From assembly GCF_014199305.1 (NCBI RefSeq), contig NZ_JACIJK010000004.1:186001-250000 (forward strand): a stretch of 64,000 bases of DNA. The letters are read 5' to 3'. The notes under the pieces are model-generated. The model was not told where the DNA came from, made no database searches, and was given only the letters and a program-made list of their open reading frames with translations. Positions 19,210-30,042 of the stretch are shown here, piece by piece. Origin of the DNA: Sphingomonas aerophila. GTDB lineage: Bacteria > Pseudomonadota > Alphaproteobacteria > Sphingomonadales > Sphingomonadaceae. Every line of letters starts with the position of its first letter. The first letter of the stretch is position 1. The position numbers and the translations under genes were made by a program.

Positions 19210-20452
19210 AGCGCAGCACCTGCACAGGGTCGGTACTCGCCGCCTTCCACGCGGGATAGATTGTCGCAAGGAAAGAGAAGAGCAGCGCCATGATCACGAT
19301 CACGGTGATCTCGACCGGGTCAGCCTTTGACGGCAGCTCCGTCAGATAACGGATGGAGGGGTCCCACAGGTTCTGGCCCGTCACAAGCTGGACGAAGTTC
19401 ACGACCGCCTGACGGTAAAACAGGAACACGAAGCCGAGCAGCAGCCCCGCCACCGTGCCCAGCACACCAACCGTGAAGCCCACTGTCATGAAGATGCGCA
19501 TCATCGCGCCGCGGGTCGCGCCCATGGTGCGCATGATGGCTATGTCGCGCGTCTTGGCCCGCACCAGCATGATCAGGCTCGATGCAATGTTGAAGGCGGC
19601 AACCAGGATGATGATGCACAGCACGGTGAACATCGCCACCCGCTCAACCGCCAGCGCGTCGAACAGCTGGGCGTTCATGGTCCGCCAGTCTGCAATCGCA
19701 GCGCCCGGTGGCAGCTTGTCGCGCAAGGGAGCAAGGATGTCCTGCACGCGATCCGGATTGGCCGTGTTCACCTCGATCATGCCCACCGTATCGCCGAGAA
19801 GAAGCAGCGTCTGAGCATCCTCGATCGGCATGATCACATAGGCCTTGTCATAATCGTAGACGCCAATCTCGAAGATCGCGCCGACTGTGTAGCTGACATA
19901 GCGGGGGACGGTGCCGAACGGGGTGGACTGGCCTTGCGGGTTGATGATCGTGATCTCGCTGCCCAGCTCCGCACCCAACGCTTCGGCCAGGCGGGACCCG
20001 ATCGCAACGCGGTTGCTGCCGGGCGTGATGCTGGACAGCGTGCCCAGCAACACCTTGCCACGCAGGCTCGGATTGTCGCGGATGTCCTCGACCCGCATGC
20101 CGCGAATGAGGATGCCTTCGCTCCGGCCGTTATACGTCGTGAACAGCGGTTGCTCGATCAGGGGAACTGCACTGGTCACTCCCGGCGTGGCGCGGGCCTG
20201 CCTAACAGCATCGCGCCAATCAGGGAGCCGCCCTCCGACCCCCTGGATCACCGCGTGACCGTTCAGCCCGACGATCTTGTCGAACAGCTCCGCGCGAAAT
20301 CCATTCATCACGCTCATGACGATGACCAGAGCGGCAACGCCCAGCATCACTGCGCCGAGGCTGAATCCGGCGACAAGGACGATGAACCGCTCGCCCCGGC
20401 CCGGCAGCAGGTATCGCCGGGCGATGGTGCGTTCGAAGCGAGACAACAACAT
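19202..20452 (-). CDS. lolC: Lipoprotein-releasing ABC transporter permease
   Basis: This inner-membrane permease of the Lol system is about 416 residues. It has one N-terminal transmembrane helix ([20 protein letters not shown]), a large periplasmic MacB-like domain, and three C-terminal helices in an FtsX-type region. I start at the ATG before [14 protein letters not shown], the usual LolC/LolE N-terminus. It heads an operon of six overlapping genes ending at 17180. Confidence 0.93.
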   Translation of the reverse strand: MLLSRFERTIARRYLLPGRGERFIVLVAGFSLGAVMLGVAALVIVMSVMNGFRAELFDKIVGLNGHAVIQGVGGRLPDWRDAVRQARATPGVTSAVPLIEQPLFTTYNGRSEGILIRGMRVEDIRDNPSLRGKVLLGTLSSITPGSNRVAIGSRLAEALGAELGSEITIINPQGQSTPFGTVPRYVSYTVGAIFEIGVYDYDKAYVIMPIEDAQTLLLLGDTVGMIEVNTANPDRVQDILAPLRDKLPPGAAIADWRTMNAQLFDALAVERVAMFTVLCIIILVAAFNIASSLIMLVRAKTRDIAIMRTMGATRGAMMRIFMTVGFTVGVLGTVAGLLLGFVFLFYRQAVVNFVQLVTGQNLWDPSIRYLTELPSKADPVEITVIVIMALLFSFLATIYPAWKAASTDPVQVLRYE

Positions 20453-20930
20453 GGTCAGAGCGCTTACGGGTTGGCCTGTCCGCGCGCAACGGGAACCACG
20501 GATCCGAAGGTGTGTCTGTGCGGACACAATTGGACGCCAATCGTCGCCTCTGCGCAACAACACTGGTGACAAGCGCGTGGTGGCTTTCTAGCACGACCTT
20601 ACTGAGAACACAGGCAACGGCCGTGGTTCGGGAAAACGCTACCAGCTCCGCCCAAAGAGGTGTTTGAGCGGTAGCGCAGAAAGGGGGCTGACGAGCGATC
20701 GTCACGCAGGCGCCCGGATCGGAAACGGTCCGGGCGTTTGCCGTTCAGGGCTCTAGCTGGTTCGGCGAAGAGGCTGCCTGGCACGGCACGGGAGCTTCCA
20801 AACACCGACGCGGCACCAGGAGCCCCTTCAAGGTCCTTGTTGCGCCTGAAGACCTGAACGGAGGCTTATCGAGATCAGGTTTTTGCATCGCCGGCCCCTT
20901 GAACCGCATCGGACTTTTCCCAGATATGGT

Positions 20931-21017
20931 TCGTGCGGCGCCACTTTGGGCCGCATCCGGGGGCCTCGCACCCGCGGGCGCCCGGCTTGTCAACTCGCTC
21001 ATGTGAGAGGTTTTGAT
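20931..21017 (+). promoter_or_regulatory. GC-rich 5' leader of hsp20, possible RNA thermometer
   Basis: The 87 bases before the hsp20 ATG are rich in self-complementary GC blocks. The ribosome site GAGAGG sits at the 3' edge of a small hairpin (CTCA-TG-TGAG). Small heat-shock genes of alphaproteobacteria often carry ROSE thermometers in this position. I could not match the diagnostic ROSE motif, so this is inference from position and structure. The remaining 470 bases of the lolC-hsp20 gap show no gene; they should hold the two promoters. Confidence 0.3.
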
Positions 21018-21491
21018 ATGCGACTGGACCTGACCCCTTACCGCCGTTCGACCATTGGCTTCGACCGGCTTTTCGACCTTCTCGAGACCAACGCTCAGCG
21101 CGCGTCGGCCGAGAATTATCCTCCCTTCAACCTCGAGCGCGTCGCCGAGGACCGGTATCGCATCACCTTAGCGGTTGCCGGCTTCTCCCGCGATGAGATC
21201 GAGATCACCGCGCAGCAGAACCTGCTGCTCGTCACCGGCAAGAAGGACGACAAGGCGGCTAACGCCAGTTTCCTTCACCTGGGTATCGCCAATCGCAGCT
21301 TTGAGCGCCGCTTCGAACTCGCCGACTTTGTCTTCGTCGAGGATGCCCGTCTCAATGACGGCTTGCTCGTGGTCGACCTGGTCCGTGAGGTTCCCGAGGC
21401 GATGAAGCCGAAGACGATTGCGATCAAGACGGGCGCTCCGCTGGCCGCGGTAGAGCACAAGGGTGAAGGCGACGAGGCTCAAGCCGCGTAA
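21018..21491 (+). CDS. Small heat-shock protein (Hsp20/IbpA type)
   Basis: This ATP-independent chaperone holds unfolding proteins in solution. The 157-residue protein has an alpha-crystallin domain (YPPFNLERVAEDRYRITLAV to VVDLVREVPE) and the start MRLDLTPYRRSTIGFDRLF typical of the IbpA group. The C-terminal IxI-type motif is represented by KTIAIKTG. A GAGAGG ribosome site precedes the ATG. Confidence 0.95.
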   Translation: MRLDLTPYRRSTIGFDRLFDLLETNAQRASAENYPPFNLERVAEDRYRITLAVAGFSRDEIEITAQQNLLLVTGKKDDKAANASFLHLGIANRSFERRFELADFVFVEDARLNDGLLVVDLVREVPEAMKPKTIAIKTGAPLAAVEHKGEGDEAQAA

Positions 21492-21544
21492 GCTTTAGCT
21501 CCAACCAGCTCGGCGCCTGTTGCTCCCTTTTCCAGGCGTCGGAG

Positions 21545-21580
21545 GGCGTCCGGACCTTTCAGGTTCGGGCGCCTTTGCTT
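21545..21580 (+). terminator. Terminator after hsp20
   Basis: A 12-bp hairpin (GGCGTCCGGACC with GGTTCGGGCGCC, two wobble pairs) is followed by TTTGCTT. It lies just past the hsp20 stop and ends where the convergent EAL gene stops. Confidence 0.7.
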
Positions 21581-21581
21581 C

Positions 21582-22340
21582 TTATGCGGCCGCTCGCCAG
21601 GCCGGCATGTTCAGGGCCGGCAAGGCGCGCAGCGCTGGGCGCGCGAATAGATACCCTTGTTGGTACCTGATGCCCATGTCACGAAGCGTTCGGTATTCGG
21701 CCTCCGTCTCCACCCCTTCGGCTATAACGGTAATTCCCAGCCGATGCAGAAGTCCAACCGTGCTGTCGACGATAAGGCGGCGCGACATGTTGCTGTCGAG
21801 ATCGCGGATCAGTTCCATGTCGAGCTTGATCAGGTCGGTCTGGATCCGACCCAACAGACCCAGGCCAGCATGACCCGCGCCGAAATCATCGAGCGCCGTG
21901 GCAAAGCCCATCTTACGATAGGTCGCGATGATGTTGGCGACATGATCCGTGTCGACCATGCGCTCATTTTCCGTAAACTCGAAGATGAGCCGATCGGTCG
22001 GTAAGGCCACCCGCCGCGCCGTCTTGAGCGTCAGCTGGATACAGGCGACTGGCGAATAGACGGCATTCGGCAGGAAATTGATCGACAGCTTGGCGTCGGT
22101 GGCGAGCAACCCGGCCTCGACTGCCTGCTCGATCGCCGCGACACGGCACTGTTGGTCGAACGCATAGCGGTTTTCCGGTGTGACACGTGTCAGCACCTCG
22201 GAAGCACTCTCCCCATCCGGTCCGCGGACCAATGCCTCATAGGCGAACGGGTGCCCGGTCTCGACGTCGACGATCGGCTGGAATGCCATCGCCAAGTCGA
22301 ACTGCTCCGCCGCGGCCCGACAGCCTTCACAACCAACCAT
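21582..22340 (-). CDS. EAL-domain protein, probable c-di-GMP phosphodiesterase
   Basis: This is a stand-alone EAL domain of 252 residues with little else. Key residues for c-di-GMP hydrolysis are visible: the EAL motif in YEALVRG, Asn in SINFLPNA, Glu in FEFTENE, the pair in ALDDFGAG, Lys in LIKLDMEL, Glu in IAEGVET and Gln in QQGYLFARP. It should cleave c-di-GMP to pGpG, lowering the biofilm signal. A CxxC near the start (VGCEGC) is unusual. Confidence 0.92.
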   Translation of the reverse strand: MVGCEGCRAAAEQFDLAMAFQPIVDVETGHPFAYEALVRGPDGESASEVLTRVTPENRYAFDQQCRVAAIEQAVEAGLLATDAKLSINFLPNAVYSPVACIQLTLKTARRVALPTDRLIFEFTENERMVDTDHVANIIATYRKMGFATALDDFGAGHAGLGLLGRIQTDLIKLDMELIRDLDSNMSRRLIVDSTVGLLHRLGITVIAEGVETEAEYRTLRDMGIRYQQGYLFARPALRALPALNMPAWRAAA

Positions 22341-22418
22341 CCAAAGCTCCTTCGAGCCATTGATGATCGATCGAGCTTAAAAAGCTATGATTAACACAGA
22401 TTTGGTCGTGCTTTCCCT

Positions 22419-25058
22419 TTAGCCCAAGCGGGCCAGTGCCGCCGACAGGCGGTCGGCTTCGGCCGCCTTGTCAGCGTGGTCCGCCCGCGCCTTCTCAACC
22501 GCTTCCGGCTTGGCGCGCTCCACGAAGCTGGGATTGCTCAACCGACCAGCAAGTCCGTCCCGCTCCTTCTCGGCCGCCCCGATCGCCTTGGACAAGCGCG
22601 TGCGCTCTGCGGCAAGATCGATCACGCCCTCCAACGGCAGCACAAACGTGGCCTCGTCGACTACGACCTGCGCCGCGCCGCCGAACGCGTCGCCCTCTGC
22701 CAAATCGGCTCGCGCCAGTCGCGCGATCACCGACTGCTGCCGCGACAAACGCGCCAGGGTCTCAGGACCCGCGCCCCGGTGATGGAGCGGCAGCCGCGCC
22801 CCCGGTGGGACGTTCAGCTCCGTCCGCGCCGCGCGCACCTCGCCGACCAGTCGGATCAGCCAGTCAATCTCAGCTTCTGCCGCTGGATCGAGGCTGCGGG
22901 CATCCGCCTGCGGCCAGGAAGCAACGATCAGGTCACTCTGGCGGGTCGCGAGCGAATGCCACAGCTCTTCGGTGATGAACGGCATGAACGGGTGCAGGAT
23001 CAGGAGGATCTGATCTAGCACCCAGCCGGCGACAGCACGTGTTTCTTCGTCGATTTGCCCCTTGATCAGCTCCAGATACCAATCACAAAACCGGCTCCAG
23101 ACGAACTGGTAGACAGCGTTCGCAGCCGCATCAAAGCGGTATTCGGCCAACGACAGATCGACCGCCTGCACCGTGCGGATCGTTTCCGCGATAATCCATT
23201 TATTCACGGCCAGGCTTGCAGCCGGCGCTTCGGGCAGTGTCGATCCGCCGATGCCGTTGGACTGGCAGAAACGCGCCGCATTCCACAGCTTGGTCGCGAA
23301 GTTGCGGTAACCCTCGACCCGCTTTTCATCCATTTTGATGTCGCGGCCCTGGCTTTCCATCGCCGCCATAAAAAAGCGCAACGCGTCGGCGCCATAGCGA
23401 TCGATCAGGCCTAGCGGGTCAACGGTGTTGCCTTTCGACTTCGACATCTTGGCGCCGTCGGCTGCCCGCACCAGACCATGCAGGTACAGGGTCTTGAACG
23501 GCACCTCGTTCATGAAGTGCATACCCTGCATCATCATGCGCGCATCCCAGAAGAACAGGATGTCAAAGCCGGAGATCAGGACGTCATTGGGATAGCGCCC
23601 CGCAAGCGTCGGGTTCGTTGCATCAGGCCAGCCCAGCGTCGCAAATGGCCACAGCGCGGAGGAAAACCAGGTGTCGAGCACGTCGGGATCGCGGGTCAGC
23701 ATCACGCCTTCCCCTGCGGCCGCCTGGGCCTCCTCCTCGGTTTCCGCGACGAATACGCGGCCGTCCTCGGCAAACCAGGCCGGGATCTGGTGCCCCCACC
23801 ACAACTGGCGGCTCACGCACCAGGGCTGGATGTTGTCCATCCAGTTGAAGAAGGTCTTCTCCCACGTCTTGGGCACCAGCCGGATCCGGCCTTCGCGCAC
23901 CGCTTCAATCGGGCCCTTGGCGAGCGTCGCGGCATCAACATACCATTGGTCGGTCAGCCACGGCTCGATCACGACACCCGAACGGTCGCCATACGGGCGC
24001 TGGATCACCCGCTCCTCGACACGCTCCAGAGCGCCCTCACCCTCCAGCAGCGCGATGATCCGATCGCGCGCGTCGAAGCGGTCCAGGCCGATCAGGTCCC
24101 CCGGGATAAGTCCGTCGGCGACTTGCACCACCTCGCCCTTGGCCCCGAGCATGTTGAGCATGTCGCGGGCCTCGATCCCGGCACGCCGTCCGACCTCGAA
24201 ATCGTTGAAGTCATGTCCCGGCGTGATCTTCACTGCGCCGCTGCCGAGTTCCGGGTCGGCGTGGTCGTCTGCCACGATTGGGATCAGGCGACCTGTGATG
24301 GGCAAGCGCACCTGCTGGCCGATTAGCGCCTGATACCGTTCGTCCGACGGGTTCACCGCGACGGCCATGTCGGCCAGCATCGTTTCCGGCCGAGTCGTGG
24401 CAACGGAGATGCTGCCCGACCCATCCGCGAGCGGATAGCGCAGGTGCCAGAAGCCACCCTTCTCCTCCCGTGTCTCGACTTCCAGATCGCTGATCGCGGT
24501 GCCAAGGCCCGGGTCCCAGTTCACCAGCCGCTTGTCGCGGTAGAGCAGGCCTTGCCGGTGGAGTTCGACAAACACCTTCACCACCGCCCGGCTGAAGCCC
24601 GGGTCCATGGTGAAGCGCTCGTTCGCCCAGTCCATCGAACAGCCCAGTCGCCGCAACTGCGCGGTGATCGCGCCGCCCGACTCGGCCTTCCAGTCCCATA
24701 CGCGCGCGACGAAGTCGTCGCGGCTCATGTCGGTGCGCTTCTCGCCCTTGGCGGCCATCTGACGCTCGACGACCATCTGTGTCGCAATGCCGGCATGGTC
24801 GGTGCCGACAACCCACAACGCGTCCTTGCCTTTCAGCCTGGCGTGACGGGTCAGGATATCCTGCAGCGTGTTGTCGAGCGCGTGACCGATGTGCAGCGAG
24901 CCGGTGACATTGGGCGGAGGATTGACGATCGTCCAAGGTTCGGCGTTGGACCGATCTGGGCGGAACAGCCCGTTAGCCTCCCAATGGCTGTACCAGCGCG
25001 CCTCGATGGCGGCAGGATCGAAGTTCTTGTTCAGCGGTTCGGGTGCCAAGTCGCTCAT
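22419..25058 (-). CDS. valS: Valyl-tRNA synthetase
   Basis: ValRS charges tRNA-Val and edits mischarged threonine. The 879-residue class I enzyme has the HIGH motif in [15 protein letters not shown], the KMSKS loop ([14 protein letters not shown]), the connective-peptide editing domain ([17 protein letters not shown]), the anticodon-binding helical domain, and a C-terminal coiled coil that begins near [17 protein letters not shown]. The ATG before [14 protein letters not shown] is the family N-terminus. Confidence 0.97.
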   Translation of the reverse strand: MSDLAPEPLNKNFDPAAIEARWYSHWEANGLFRPDRSNAEPWTIVNPPPNVTGSLHIGHALDNTLQDILTRHARLKGKDALWVVGTDHAGIATQMVVERQMAAKGEKRTDMSRDDFVARVWDWKAESGGAITAQLRRLGCSMDWANERFTMDPGFSRAVVKVFVELHRQGLLYRDKRLVNWDPGLGTAISDLEVETREEKGGFWHLRYPLADGSGSISVATTRPETMLADMAVAVNPSDERYQALIGQQVRLPITGRLIPIVADDHADPELGSGAVKITPGHDFNDFEVGRRAGIEARDMLNMLGAKGEVVQVADGLIPGDLIGLDRFDARDRIIALLEGEGALERVEERVIQRPYGDRSGVVIEPWLTDQWYVDAATLAKGPIEAVREGRIRLVPKTWEKTFFNWMDNIQPWCVSRQLWWGHQIPAWFAEDGRVFVAETEEEAQAAAGEGVMLTRDPDVLDTWFSSALWPFATLGWPDATNPTLAGRYPNDVLISGFDILFFWDARMMMQGMHFMNEVPFKTLYLHGLVRAADGAKMSKSKGNTVDPLGLIDRYGADALRFFMAAMESQGRDIKMDEKRVEGYRNFATKLWNAARFCQSNGIGGSTLPEAPAASLAVNKWIIAETIRTVQAVDLSLAEYRFDAAANAVYQFVWSRFCDWYLELIKGQIDEETRAVAGWVLDQILLILHPFMPFITEELWHSLATRQSDLIVASWPQADARSLDPAAEAEIDWLIRLVGEVRAARTELNVPPGARLPLHHRGAGPETLARLSRQQSVIARLARADLAEGDAFGGAAQVVVDEATFVLPLEGVIDLAAERTRLSKAIGAAEKERDGLAGRLSNPSFVERAKPEAVEKARADHADKAAEADRLSAALARLG

Positions 25059-25148
25059 GGCCTGAGCGCTTAGCGAGGGCAGCCGGGCGAAACCAGCCTC
25101 CGTTGCCCGAGAAGGATGAGCGCGGGGCAATTGGCCACGCGGCGCTAA

Positions 25149-25682
25149 TCAAATCTGGCCGGTAATCTTTCCAATCTCGCGCGCGACCATCTGCTCCACC
25201 ATCGGCGGCAGATTCGTGTCGAGCCATTCGCGGAGCATGGGGCGCAGCATCTCACGCACCAGCCCTTCCAGCGTACCATCGCTGCCGGGTTCGGGCTTTG
25301 TGACCAGCCGGCTCAGCATGTCGAGCTTCCCGCGCGATGCAGCAGCGGCTTCACGCGACAGGATCGATTCGGCGGTGGGCTGAGCTGGTGAGTCGTCTGA
25401 CGCCGTCTCTGCAACAGGCGAACCCGCCAAAGGCTGTGACGTTGAGACAGGCGCCAACGGAGCCTGGAGCATCGACGCCGGCTGCTGTGGCGGAGTCACC
25501 GGATCGTTGAGTTCCAGAACCCCGGGCTCGTCCGGGGTGATTGCCGTGGGCGTAGGGGGGGGCGTCGGTGCGGGCCGCGACGCTCGGCGCGTGCGACTCG
25601 GCGGCTCGCCCTCTTCGGCGATAATCCGTTTGATGGAAGACAGGATCTCCTCCATCGACGGCTCGGCGCTGATATCCCCCAT
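25149..25682 (-). CDS. popZ: PopZ-like polar organising protein (DUF2497)
   Basis: PopZ forms polar condensates that anchor the chromosome origin in alphaproteobacteria. The 177-residue protein has the conserved N-terminal helix EPSMEEILSSIKRIIAEE, a proline-rich disordered middle (RPAPTPPPTPTA), and the C-terminal oligomerising helices (LVREMLRPMLREWLDTNLP). This three-part layout is diagnostic. It lies between tolC and valS on one strand, a common order in this group. Confidence 0.88.
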   Translation of the reverse strand: MGDISAEPSMEEILSSIKRIIAEEGEPPSRTRRASRPAPTPPPTPTAITPDEPGVLELNDPVTPPQQPASMLQAPLAPVSTSQPLAGSPVAETASDDSPAQPTAESILSREAAAASRGKLDMLSRLVTKPEPGSDGTLEGLVREMLRPMLREWLDTNLPPMVEQMVAREIGKITGQI

Positions 25683-25710
25683 CTTCGCGCGTTCTCCCCG
25701 GCCGTTAACC

Positions 25711-27246
25711 CTACCTGCGGGACGGCGCGTCGGCACCTGTGGTCAATGGGCGCCCCGTGTCAACCGGGGGCGTAGACAACAGGGCATCCTGCGGACGCAC
25801 GACCCGAGCCGTTTCCGGAAGACTTTCATTGGTCCGTGTGGCGATGGCAGCCGGCTCGCCATCGTCACTCCAGTCGCTAGCCTTGTTGCGCACGCGGTTA
25901 TAGTTCGCGACCGGATCATACAACGCACCGCCATCAAGGCCCAGGTCGCGCGCCTCCGCCTCGCCCATCGCAGCAAGCAGGTTGAAGCCGGCAACGTAAG
26001 CGTCACGACGCGCGGTCACCAATGTAACCTGGCTGTTCAGCAGCTCCTGCTCGGCGTTGAGGATGTCGAGGATGGTTCGCGTGCCAACCGAATTCTCGGC
26101 GCGCACGCCTTCCAGGCTGAGCTTGTTTGCGTTCACAGCAACTTCCGAGCTGGAAATCACCTGCTGTGACGAGCGCCAGATCGCATAGGACGAGCGCGCC
26201 GCGGAGATCACGCTCCGCTCCGTTTCGGTCGCCTGTTCAATTGCTTGGCTACGCAGCGCTTCCGCCTGCCGCACCCGCGCGCTGGGAGCACCGCCCTGAT
26301 AGAACGGCACCGTCAGGCTGAGTCCGGCGGTTGCGCCGACGCCGCTCTGGGATCCGGAGATGAAGTTTCCGCTGCTGCCCGCGCCAAGGGTGCCGAGGTA
26401 GCTGTTGAAACTCCCGCCCGCCGTCGCGGAGACTCGCGGCAAGCGGTATGACTTCGCCGCCTGAACATCGAACCGGGTCGCATCCCGCTGCCGCGCAGCC
26501 GCGATCAGTGCGGGATTGTCGTTCAACGCCGCCGTGACCGCCTGTTCCACCGTCGCCGGCAGCTGGGGCAGAATGGGCGGATCCAGGAGTTGTCCGGGGG
26601 AAGAGCCGACGACCCTGACGTAATTCTCCCGACTCGCGATAAGCTGCGCCTCGGCGCTTTGCAGCTGCGAGCGGGCGAGTGCCAGGCGTGACTCGGATTG
26701 CGCAACGTCCGTTCGCGTCAGGTCGCCAACCTGAAACCGGTCGCGGCTGGCCTGGAGATTGACGTCGAGAACACGGACATTCTGCTGGTTCAGACCAACG
26801 ATGGCCTCGTCACGGATGACGTCCATGTAGGCCGCGACCACCTCTGCAAACAGATTGGCTTCGGTGTTGCGCAGCCCGGCCTGCCCGGCAAGAACTCGCG
26901 TTTCCGCAGCGCGCACGGAGTTGCGAACCAAGCCGCCCTGATAGAGCGGGAACGACACTTGAGGCCCGACCGAGAAGGACCTTTCCGGCGTCTGGGACGC
27001 ATTGCCGCTGTTATAGAAATTCTCGTTGAGGCTCGCACTGGCGCCGGCGTTCGGACGCCCCTGTGCCTTGGCAAGCGGGACATTCTCATCGTTCGCCCGC
27101 TGGCTCGCGCGCTCCCCGGTCAGGGTCGGATTTGTCGCATAGGCGCGCCGCAACGCATCCTGAAGAGTATCCGCGCCAGCGCTCGTCGCCGCGAGCGAGC
27201 ACATCGCAGACAGGGCAGCGCCCGCCAGCCAGCAACCGATCCTCAC
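25711..27246 (-). CDS. tolC: TolC-family outer membrane channel
   Basis: TolC forms the outer-membrane exit duct for type I secretion and drug efflux. The 511-residue protein has a signal peptide (VRIGCWLAGAALSAMCSLAATSAGA), two tandem beta-barrel/helical-hairpin repeats, and motifs such as DTLQDALRRAYATNPTL and LFAEVVAAYMDV. The GTG start gives a good signal peptide. An RTX protein at 53.4-54.6 kb could be a substrate of such a channel. Confidence 0.93.
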   Translation of the reverse strand: MRIGCWLAGAALSAMCSLAATSAGADTLQDALRRAYATNPTLTGERASQRANDENVPLAKAQGRPNAGASASLNENFYNSGNASQTPERSFSVGPQVSFPLYQGGLVRNSVRAAETRVLAGQAGLRNTEANLFAEVVAAYMDVIRDEAIVGLNQQNVRVLDVNLQASRDRFQVGDLTRTDVAQSESRLALARSQLQSAEAQLIASRENYVRVVGSSPGQLLDPPILPQLPATVEQAVTAALNDNPALIAAARQRDATRFDVQAAKSYRLPRVSATAGGSFNSYLGTLGAGSSGNFISGSQSGVGATAGLSLTVPFYQGGAPSARVRQAEALRSQAIEQATETERSVISAARSSYAIWRSSQQVISSSEVAVNANKLSLEGVRAENSVGTRTILDILNAEQELLNSQVTLVTARRDAYVAGFNLLAAMGEAEARDLGLDGGALYDPVANYNRVRNKASDWSDDGEPAAIATRTNESLPETARVVRPQDALLSTPPVDTGRPLTTGADAPSRR

Positions 27247-27260
27247 GATAGGTGCTCCCG

Positions 27261-27941
27261 TCAGAACTGAAAGCTGCGCGGCCGGGAGAACCCGGGCAAC
27301 ACGACGCATTCGATGTCGGCGAAAGGCTGGAGCCCGTACCCCGAAGCCGAGGTTCGCCCGAAGGCCAGCCGAGTCACGCCCCGGTCGACCAGGCCCGCAG
27401 CAATGCGGGCACCTGGCTTCAACTGCGCCACAAGAGTCTCCGGAAGCACTTCCACAGCGCCGTCGACGATCAGCACGTCATACGGCGCACCTTCCGGGTG
27501 ACCTGCCGTCAACGGCCCTTCAACGACCGTGACCTTCTCCTGCCCCGCCAGCGGCGTCCGGGCCAGTCCAGCAAGGGAAGCACTTTCCTCGACCGCGACC
27601 ACCTCTGCCACCACATGGGCGAGCAGCGCCGCCGAATAGCCGCCCGCCGCGCCGATCAACAGCACGCGATCGGTCGCCTCCAGATCTGCAACCGTCAACA
27701 ATCGCCCGGTCGCAAGCGGCATGTTCATGGAACGCCCGCCGCCAAGCGGGATGGCCACGTCACGATAGGCCGCGAACCGTGCTGCCTCAGGCATGAACAG
27801 CTCGCGGGGGACCGTTGCCATCGCCTCTACCACTCGGGTGTCGTCCACCGCGTTTGTGCGCAGCTGGCTGGACACCATGGCCATGCGCATTGCCTGCGTG
27901 TCGATCCCGGCGGGGCTAGCGAGTGAAGTCGCGATCATCAT
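27261..27941 (-). CDS. Protein-L-isoaspartate O-methyltransferase family protein
   Basis: PCMT proteins methylate isoaspartyl residues using S-adenosylmethionine. The protein of about 226 residues has the family start (MRMAMVSSQLRTNAVDDTRVVEAM), the FMPEAARFAAYRDVAIPL segment and a SAM-fold region RVLLIGAAGGYSAALLA. The post-I glycine motif is divergent (GAAGGYS), so activity is less sure. Tandem ATG codons follow GGAAGG. It sits 14 bp upstream of tolC. Confidence 0.85.
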   Translation of the reverse strand: MMIATSLASPAGIDTQAMRMAMVSSQLRTNAVDDTRVVEAMATVPRELFMPEAARFAAYRDVAIPLGGGRSMNMPLATGRLLTVADLEATDRVLLIGAAGGYSAALLAHVVAEVVAVEESASLAGLARTPLAGQEKVTVVEGPLTAGHPEGAPYDVLIVDGAVEVLPETLVAQLKPGARIAAGLVDRGVTRLAFGRTSASGYGLQPFADIECVVLPGFSRPRSFQF

Positions 27942-28040
27942 GGCCTTCCTGTCGCATAGCTGTCTTAGCCATGCAATACACATTGATGGCCCACTTCTAT
28001 CGCGCGTCTAGCAGCGCGCCAAGCTGCAAAGGCGCCCCTG

Positions 28041-29039
28041 TCAGGCGGCCGCGAGGTCGCCCGTGGCGTGAGCAGCTCGCAGCTCTTCCAGGCGGTCGAG
28101 CAGGCTCGCACGCCGCTCCTCCACTACGCCTGGTGGGCTAAGCTGCGGGGCAGCTGACGAGGCAAGCTTCTGCAGGGCGAGTGCGGTTCCTTGCGGCGTA
28201 ACCCCATCTATGCGCTCGCCCAAGCGGGCCAGCAGCCCGCGTGCAACCGCCCCTGCTCCGCGTTGCTGGCGTGAACTGGCGATATTGATGCCCTTCATGA
28301 AATGATCGAACGCCTGATCTTCGCCGACTTCTACAGCGCGATTGACGGTGCCAAGCTTGGGCCGGCCAAAGAGCGCCAGGGCTCTAGGTGAGGGTGGTCG
28401 AACAGGCACGATGCGAAGCGGTGTGCGAACCGATGCCGTCCAGTCGAACCACTTGAACAGCGGCACGTTGCCGGTCGTAACGAACGCGATCCAGGGTATC
28501 CGAAGAACGTCGGCGATGATCGCGCCGTGGAGCGATTCGGTCATGACCAGCGGCGCCGAAGCGATGGCGCCGATCACCTTCTCCGGTGGCTGCATTGGAT
28601 CGATCAATGAAAAACCTGCGAGATTGCACGCCTCATCCCACCCCCCGACCAACATCGACTGCCAATGCGGGACCACGACCGGCTTGGCTGACGCGGAGGC
28701 GCGGCCGATCCCCAGCCGCTCAGGCGCTAGGATACCGCCGTCAATGATCGCACGGTCGGTCGGCAGGTTTAGCACGCGTGCAGAGAGTGGGCCTCGAACA
28801 CACCAATAGTGATTGCTCGGGTGAACTGCAGCAATCGGATCATAACCGACGCCGCTTGAGAATACATGGATACGGCTGACCTCAGGAAATGGTCGCCCGA
28901 TCAGCGTTCCAACGCCCAGGAATCCGTCCGCGGAAGGGGTGGCTGGCCCAAACATTTCCGGAGCCAATCCTGGCCAGACAACCTCATTCAAGTCGTCACC
29001 GAAATTCGGATGATCGCCGCGATAATAAAGCAGACGCAC
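28041..29039 (-). CDS. Polysaccharide pyruvyl transferase family protein
   Basis: Members add pyruvyl ketals to surface polysaccharide sugars. The 332-residue protein shows the family start LLYYRGDHPNFGDDLN, the central VRGPLSARVLNLP and the MTESLHGAIIADVLRIPW signature with its His. A C-terminal extension of about 80 residues is variable. With the divergent glycosyltransferase it forms a small polysaccharide locus beside the integration site. Confidence 0.9.
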   Translation of the reverse strand: MRLLYYRGDHPNFGDDLNEVVWPGLAPEMFGPATPSADGFLGVGTLIGRPFPEVSRIHVFSSGVGYDPIAAVHPSNHYWCVRGPLSARVLNLPTDRAIIDGGILAPERLGIGRASASAKPVVVPHWQSMLVGGWDEACNLAGFSLIDPMQPPEKVIGAIASAPLVMTESLHGAIIADVLRIPWIAFVTTGNVPLFKWFDWTASVRTPLRIVPVRPPSPRALALFGRPKLGTVNRAVEVGEDQAFDHFMKGINIASSRQQRGAGAVARGLLARLGERIDGVTPQGTALALQKLASSAAPQLSPPGVVEERRASLLDRLEELRAAHATGDLAAA

Positions 29040-29172
29040 TTGTATCCATTTCGGACAGATCAGTGGGGAACGTTATTTTCTCAACTTGAGTGAATATCTG
29101 ATCAATGTCAAAGCCGGCCGGGGAAGGAGTCAGCGCGGGGGCGCAAAGGCTTCGCATTAAGGATGGCGGGGC

Positions 29173-30042
29173 ATGGATCTCACAATTGCAATCTGCACCT
29201 TTCGGCGACCGTCGATTGCCGGCACTCTGCGCTCGATTGCTGAACAACGCGGCTTTGCAGGCCTGCCTCCAATTGTCGTCATAGACAATGACAACGATAG
29301 GAGTGCGGAGAGCCGCATCTTGGCAGCCGCTGCGGAGGCAGGCGTGCTGATCAAGTACCTGCATGCGCCCGCTCAGAACATCTCAATCGCGCGAAATGCG
29401 GCGCTCGATGCAACCACAACTCGTTGGCTCGCGCTCATTGATGATGACGAACAGGCAGAACCCGACTGGTTGGTGCGCCTGAGCGCGGATGTTGGCGGTG
29501 CCCATGCGGTCATCGGCATCTCGCGCGCGATCTACTCACCAAGTCAGCCGAAGTGGTTGTCGCGATGCGCCTTTTATTCGAACCGGATCACCGGGCGGCT
29601 CGACAACGCTTATACCTGCAACGCATTGCTCGATCTCGACTTCGTTCGTCGTCACGGGCTTCGCTTCGACCTGGCCCTTGGCCGCACGGGAGGAGAGGAT
29701 ACGCTGTTTTTCCGCTCCTTGACCGCGGCAGGCGGGGTCATCGCCTATCGTCCGGGCGCTGTCGTCACTGAGCCAGTACCGGAATCTCGTGCCCGGATGC
29801 GCTGGGTTCTTCGGCGCAACTTCCGGGCCGGACAGACCCATGGTCTGTTGCTTGCCACTCACGACCCTCGTGCATTTCAAAAGCTGCCGATTACCGCTGG
29901 CGCAAAGGCAGCTGTGTCGGCCACCGCCGCGCTTGCATCCGTCCCGGGCAGTGCTCGGTCGCGCCGCTGGGCTGCCCGCGCCGCACTACATGCAGGCGCG
30001 CTGACCTACCGCCTGAACCGAAAGATCCTGAAAGAATATTAG
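29173..30042 (+). CDS. Family 2 glycosyltransferase
   Basis: This GT-A-fold glycosyltransferase has 289 residues, starts MDLTIAICTFRRPSI, has the nucleotide-sugar acidic motif ALIDDDEQAEPDWL, and a likely catalytic-base region GRTGGEDTLFFRS. Donor and acceptor are unknown; cell-surface polysaccharide assembly is likely given its neighbour. No signal peptide is seen. The next 310 bases to the tRNA remnant hold no convincing gene. Confidence 0.9.
   Translation: MDLTIAICTFRRPSIAGTLRSIAEQRGFAGLPPIVVIDNDNDRSAESRILAAAAEAGVLIKYLHAPAQNISIARNAALDATTTRWLALIDDDEQAEPDWLVRLSADVGGAHAVIGISRAIYSPSQPKWLSRCAFYSNRITGRLDNAYTCNALLDLDFVRRHGLRFDLALGRTGGEDTLFFRSLTAAGGVIAYRPGAVVTEPVPESRARMRWVLRRNFRAGQTHGLLLATHDPRAFQKLPITAGAKAAVSATAALASVPGSARSRRWAARAALHAGALTYRLNRKILKEY

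Noticed and set aside
20453..20935. Extra gene between lolC and hsp20
   Set aside because: Frames in this gap are short, arginine-rich and lack ribosome sites.
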